DNA from: Undibacterium paludis
GTDB taxonomy: Bacteria > Pseudomonadota > Gammaproteobacteria > Burkholderiales > Burkholderiaceae_D
Length of the DNA stretch: 64,000 bases
Direction: 5' to 3'
NCBI RefSeq assembly: GCF_022568815.1
Contig: NZ_JAKZHX010000009.1
Span: 248,001-312,000 of the forward strand
Position numbers and translations under genes: made by a program. Of this stretch, positions 61,726-64,000 are shown in pieces. Below the pieces are notes generated by a model, which worked only from the letters and a program-made list of their open reading frames with translations, was not told the origin of the DNA and did not search any database. The first letter of the stretch is position 1; each line of letters begins with the position of its first letter.

Positions 61726-62460
61726 ATGCAATCCAACCGTCTATCCTTTCGCCAGTTGCTCCCCCTGTCCCTCATCACTGCACTGATCTTGAGCGCCTGT
61801 GGCGGCAGCAGTGACTTTACCCCCCAACCGGTCCCGGTGCAGGTCAACGTTGACTTCGGCACCGAACCTGCCGGCTGGGTATCAGGCACATCTGACTTTA
61901 CCACCGACACCAAGCCGACAGACATCGTTACCGAATACCGCACACTGCCCGCCCCCCTGTCAGGCAAAGGTCTGTACACCTATGGGACCAACCGCAGTGA
62001 TGATTTGTTCATCTACATCAAGAAAAAATATCTGGGCTTTGCCCCAAATACGCAATATGCCCTAAGTTTTCAGGCGACCATCGTCAGCAATGTGGCCACC
62101 GGCTGTTTTGGCGTGGGCGGCTCGCCCGGCGAAAGCGTCTGGTTCTTTGGCGGTGCCTCGCCGACCGAACCATTGACCGTACAACAGGGTGACCAGTACA
62201 CCATGAACATCGACCGTGGCGGCCAGGCCGGGTCAGGTAAATATGCCCAGGTACTGGGCACCATAGGCAATACCAGCAATGATTGCGGCAAAGCACCGTA
62301 TATGGAGAAAAAACTCAGTAATCAGACACCCCTGAATGTCACCACAGGTGCTGACGGCAGCTTATGGCTCTTGTTTGGCATTGATTCCGGATTTGAATCC
62401 ACCAGCCATATTTATTACAAAAACATTACTCTCAATGCTGTCCCCATCCTGAACAAATAA
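61726..62460 (+). CDS. Lipoprotein of unknown function
   Basis: 244 aa. The signal ends in LILSAC (Cys25) followed by GGSSDF, a canonical lipobox; without Asp at +2, outer-membrane sorting is expected. The mature part is beta-rich, with FGTEPAGWVSGTSDFTTDTKP, YIKKKYLGFAPNTQYALSF and IYYKNITLNAVP, like a jelly-roll or carbohydrate-binding fold. Two Cys (GCFGVGG, DCGKAP) may be paired. Divergent from the RstAB-like system across a region with direct repeats, so possibly its target. Confidence 0.72.
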   Translation: MQSNRLSFRQLLPLSLITALILSACGGSSDFTPQPVPVQVNVDFGTEPAGWVSGTSDFTTDTKPTDIVTEYRTLPAPLSGKGLYTYGTNRSDDLFIYIKKKYLGFAPNTQYALSFQATIVSNVATGCFGVGGSPGESVWFFGGASPTEPLTVQQGDQYTMNIDRGGQAGSGKYAQVLGTIGNTSNDCGKAPYMEKKLSNQTPLNVTTGADGSLWLLFGIDSGFESTSHIYYKNITLNAVPILNK

Positions 62461-62552
62461 ACATCACCAGAACGGCTGCTTGCCGTTTGCCTGTACGTCG
62501 GGCAAACGGCAAAGTAAAATCCACGTCTACGACAACATTTGACGGCACAGCC

Positions 62553-63203
62553 ATGTCCACAGCAACACCTGCATCAGCAATCGTCCCTGCTTCGTCTGCC
62601 AATTTATCTGCAGATATCGAAAAGCAATTCAGCGCCAAAGGCATCAAGGACAGGCCCGCTTACCTGAAGGCCAAAAAAATCGGCGGCCACAAACTGGCAT
62701 TTCGCGATGCAGTGGCAGACGATGCAGCCTTCATTGTTGCCTTGCGCACCAATGAGCAAAAAGCCAGATATATATCCCAGACCTCAACAGACGTGGCACA
62801 GCAAAGACTGTGGCTGGACAATTATGCACAAGATGACAGACAGGTTTATTTCATCATCGAGAACAGTAAGCGGGAACCCATAGGCACAGTGCGCCTGTAT
62901 GACAGACAAGGCGATTCTTTCTGCTGGGGGTCATGGATATTGCAGGCAGGCGCCCCAAGCAGCAGCGCCATCGAATCGGCCCTGATGGTGTACCACTACG
63001 CCCTGGCACTGGGCTTCAGGCAAGCCCATTTTGAGGTCAGAAAAGCCAATGAATCCGTCTGGAAGTTTCATGAACGTTTTGGCGCAATCAAAACTGCCGA
63101 GACTGCCGAAGATTTTCATTACACCATCGCCGCATCTGACATTGCCAACTCTTTGGACAGGTACGCCAAATTCCTGCCCAAAGGTATCACCATAGAATTT
63201 TGA
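62553..63203 (+). CDS. GNAT family acetyltransferase
   Basis: 216 aa from ATG 62553 (MSTATPASAIVPASSANL); an upstream TTG start is less likely. A ~55-residue Ser/Ala-rich leader precedes a RimJ/RimL-type GNAT domain: LAFRDAVADDAAFIVALRTNEQKARYIS, YFIIENSKREPIGTVRLYD and HFEVRKANESVWKFHERFGA (CoA-binding and final helix). Related proteins modify ribosomal proteins, sugars or antibiotics; this one is unassigned. A copy of the 175-bp repeat begins 11 bp after the stop, just as copy 1 lies after a GNAT gene. Confidence 0.83.
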   Translation: MSTATPASAIVPASSANLSADIEKQFSAKGIKDRPAYLKAKKIGGHKLAFRDAVADDAAFIVALRTNEQKARYISQTSTDVAQQRLWLDNYAQDDRQVYFIIENSKREPIGTVRLYDRQGDSFCWGSWILQAGAPSSSAIESALMVYHYALALGFRQAHFEVRKANESVWKFHERFGAIKTAETAEDFHYTIAASDIANSLDRYAKFLPKGITIEF

Positions 63204-63214
63204 GGTAATCCGGC

Positions 63215-63389
63215 TAGTGGACTGTCACAGTGAAAGCGGAAGTGAAAGACATGTGCCCGGTGAATCAGGGCAAGGCAAGGTTTTGACAAATAAACACAGC
63301 GATAGCGGGGCTATCGCGCGTATTTGCAACGCCGCCATGATCGTCGAGCACATGGCAGGCACTTCGCTTTTCACTGTGACAGTCCACTA
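63215..63389. repeat. 175-bp palindromic MITE-like repeat, copy 2
   Basis: Starts TAGTGGACTGTCACAGTGAA and ends TTTTCACTGTGACAGTCCACTA, same length and orientation as copy 1 at 25505-25679, 11 differences by my count. One difference is compensated: TGTAACAG with CTGTTACA in copy 1 is TGTCACAG with CTGTGACA here. The last three bases CTA (63387-63389) are, on the minus strand, the TAG stop codon of the DHH-family gene. It thus sits directly on that gene's 3' end. Confidence 0.88.
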
Positions 63390-64000
63390 GCCATCCAGAT
63401 TAATGCGGGCAATCAGTGCAGCCAGGGTTTCCGCCGCCTTTTCATTCGGCACCTGGCAGGTGCCGGCATTTTCGTGACCGCCACCACCATACTCCAGCAT
63501 CAACGGGCCGATATTGGTCTTTGATGTACGGTTCAGGATAGACTTGCCGGTCGCAAAAACCGTATTCTGATTCTTCAGCCCCCACAAAACGTGGATGGAA
63601 ATATTAGTCTCAGGGAACAAGGCATAGATCAAAAAACGGTTACCGGCAAAAATCGTTGCCTCATCACGTAAATCAAGCACGACCAGATTGTCATGCAAGG
63701 TGGCACAACGCCGGATTTGCTCCCTGCATTTTTCTTCATGCTCAAAATACAGGTCAACCCGCTCTTTGACGTCAGGATTTTGCATGATTTCGCTGATAGA
63801 CTGGGTTTTGCACAAATCGATCAGTTCCATCATCAATGCGTAATTTGATATCCTGAATTCGCGGAACCGCCCCAGACCGGTACGCGCATCCATCAAAAAA
63901 TTCAGCAAATCCCATTCTTTCGGATTCAGCACCTCTTCACGATTAAATTGTGCCGAGTCCCCCTTATCGACAGCCGCCATCATACCGTCCCATGAAGCCG
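63387..64000 (-). CDS. DHH-family phosphoesterase (exopolyphosphatase-like), partial
   Basis: C-terminal ~204 codons of a gene whose start is beyond 64000. The first window codons read ASWDGMMAAVDKGDSAQF, which fits the region after the DHH motifs. The C-terminal DHHA1 domain is present (MLEYGGGGHENAGTCQVPNEKA, with the GGGH substrate-binding motif). Relatives in this order are usually annotated as exopolyphosphatase; true activity may be on nucleotide or oligonucleotide phosphates (NrnA-like). The stop codon TAG is made by the end of the repeat element, so the C-terminus may be changed from the ancestral one. Confidence 0.85.
   Translation of the reverse strand, partial: ASWDGMMAAVDKGDSAQFNREEVLNPKEWDLLNFLMDARTGLGRFREFRISNYALMMELIDLCKTQSISEIMQNPDVKERVDLYFEHEEKCREQIRRCATLHDNLVVLDLRDEATIFAGNRFLIYALFPETNISIHVLWGLKNQNTVFATGKSILNRTSKTNIGPLMLEYGGGGHENAGTCQVPNEKAAETLAALIARINLDG

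Overview
This is chromosomal sequence from a betaproteobacterium of moderate GC content. Gene content and gene order point to the Burkholderiales, most likely Oxalobacteraceae near Undibacterium or Herbaspirillum. The evidence is gltX followed by tRNA-Ala and tRNA-Glu genes, pstSCAB-phoU-phoB-phoR facing ppk1-sixA, an RpoD with a very long N-terminal extension, and a DUF1800/DUF1501 pair. The genus is an inference. No rRNA, prophage, complete insertion sequence or CRISPR array is visible.

Layout. 1-1.5 kb: end of a methionine ABC importer (metN, partial metI). 1.8-9.2 kb: a small Ala/Gln-rich protein, a DUF1800-DUF1501 operon, a secreted thioredoxin-like protein, and a run of exported or membrane proteins (small membrane protein, unknown exported protein, papain-like cysteine protease) lying downstream of a tandem glycine riboswitch. 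9.5-15 kb: translation and cofactor genes (two identical tRNA-Glu, tRNA-Ala, gltX, an RluA-type pseudouridine synthase, two identical tRNA-Pro, ribD, apbC/mrp). 15-21.4 kb: a cupredoxin, a DUF924 protein, a GbsR/MarR regulator with its apparent target operon (DCC protein, epimerase-DoxX fusion, DUF2269 protein), an M50 protease and a DUF2167 protein. 21.6-27.6 kb: an M29-like peptidase, metG, a GNAT protein, a 175-bp palindromic repeat and pepP. 27.6-42 kb: a phosphate cluster (phoR, phoB, phoU, pstBACS, divergent ppk1-sixA), then an EamA-type exporter, an ornithine-lipid-type acyltransferase with an LpxH-like phosphoesterase, a lysine-rich histone-like protein and an orphan second PstS. 42-49 kb: DUF4184, mepA, a VOC protein, unknown exported proteins, a lipoprotein with two Ig-like repeats and a pair of multiheme cytochromes c. 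49-64 kb: rpoD, NAD-precursor salvage (pnuC plus a NadR-kinase-like gene), a pilin, a TonB-dependent receptor, MipA-like and small exported proteins, a 5'-truncated glycosyltransferase, an RstAB-like two-component system facing a lipoprotein gene, a GNAT protein, the second repeat copy and a partial DHH-family phosphoesterase.

How the parts work together. The centre of the window is a Pho regulon. Close matches to PhoB boxes (7-bp half-sites at 11-bp period, then 10 bp to a -10-like hexamer) lie on both strands between pstS and ppk1. A third array of three half-sites lies in front of the acyltransferase/phosphoesterase operon, which suggests that phosphate uptake, polyphosphate synthesis and phosphorus-free lipid synthesis are co-regulated. 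Other readable regulation includes a perfect FNR/Anr box before the cytochrome pair, a shared 20-bp palindrome before the GbsR-type regulator and before its neighbouring operon, 20-bp direct repeats before the response regulator, and the glycine riboswitch.

The least explained structures are the two 175-bp full-length palindromic repeats, which show a compensating base change in their arms (one copy supplies the stop codon of the adjacent gene), and the glycine riboswitch that precedes secreted-protease genes rather than glycine-metabolism genes.
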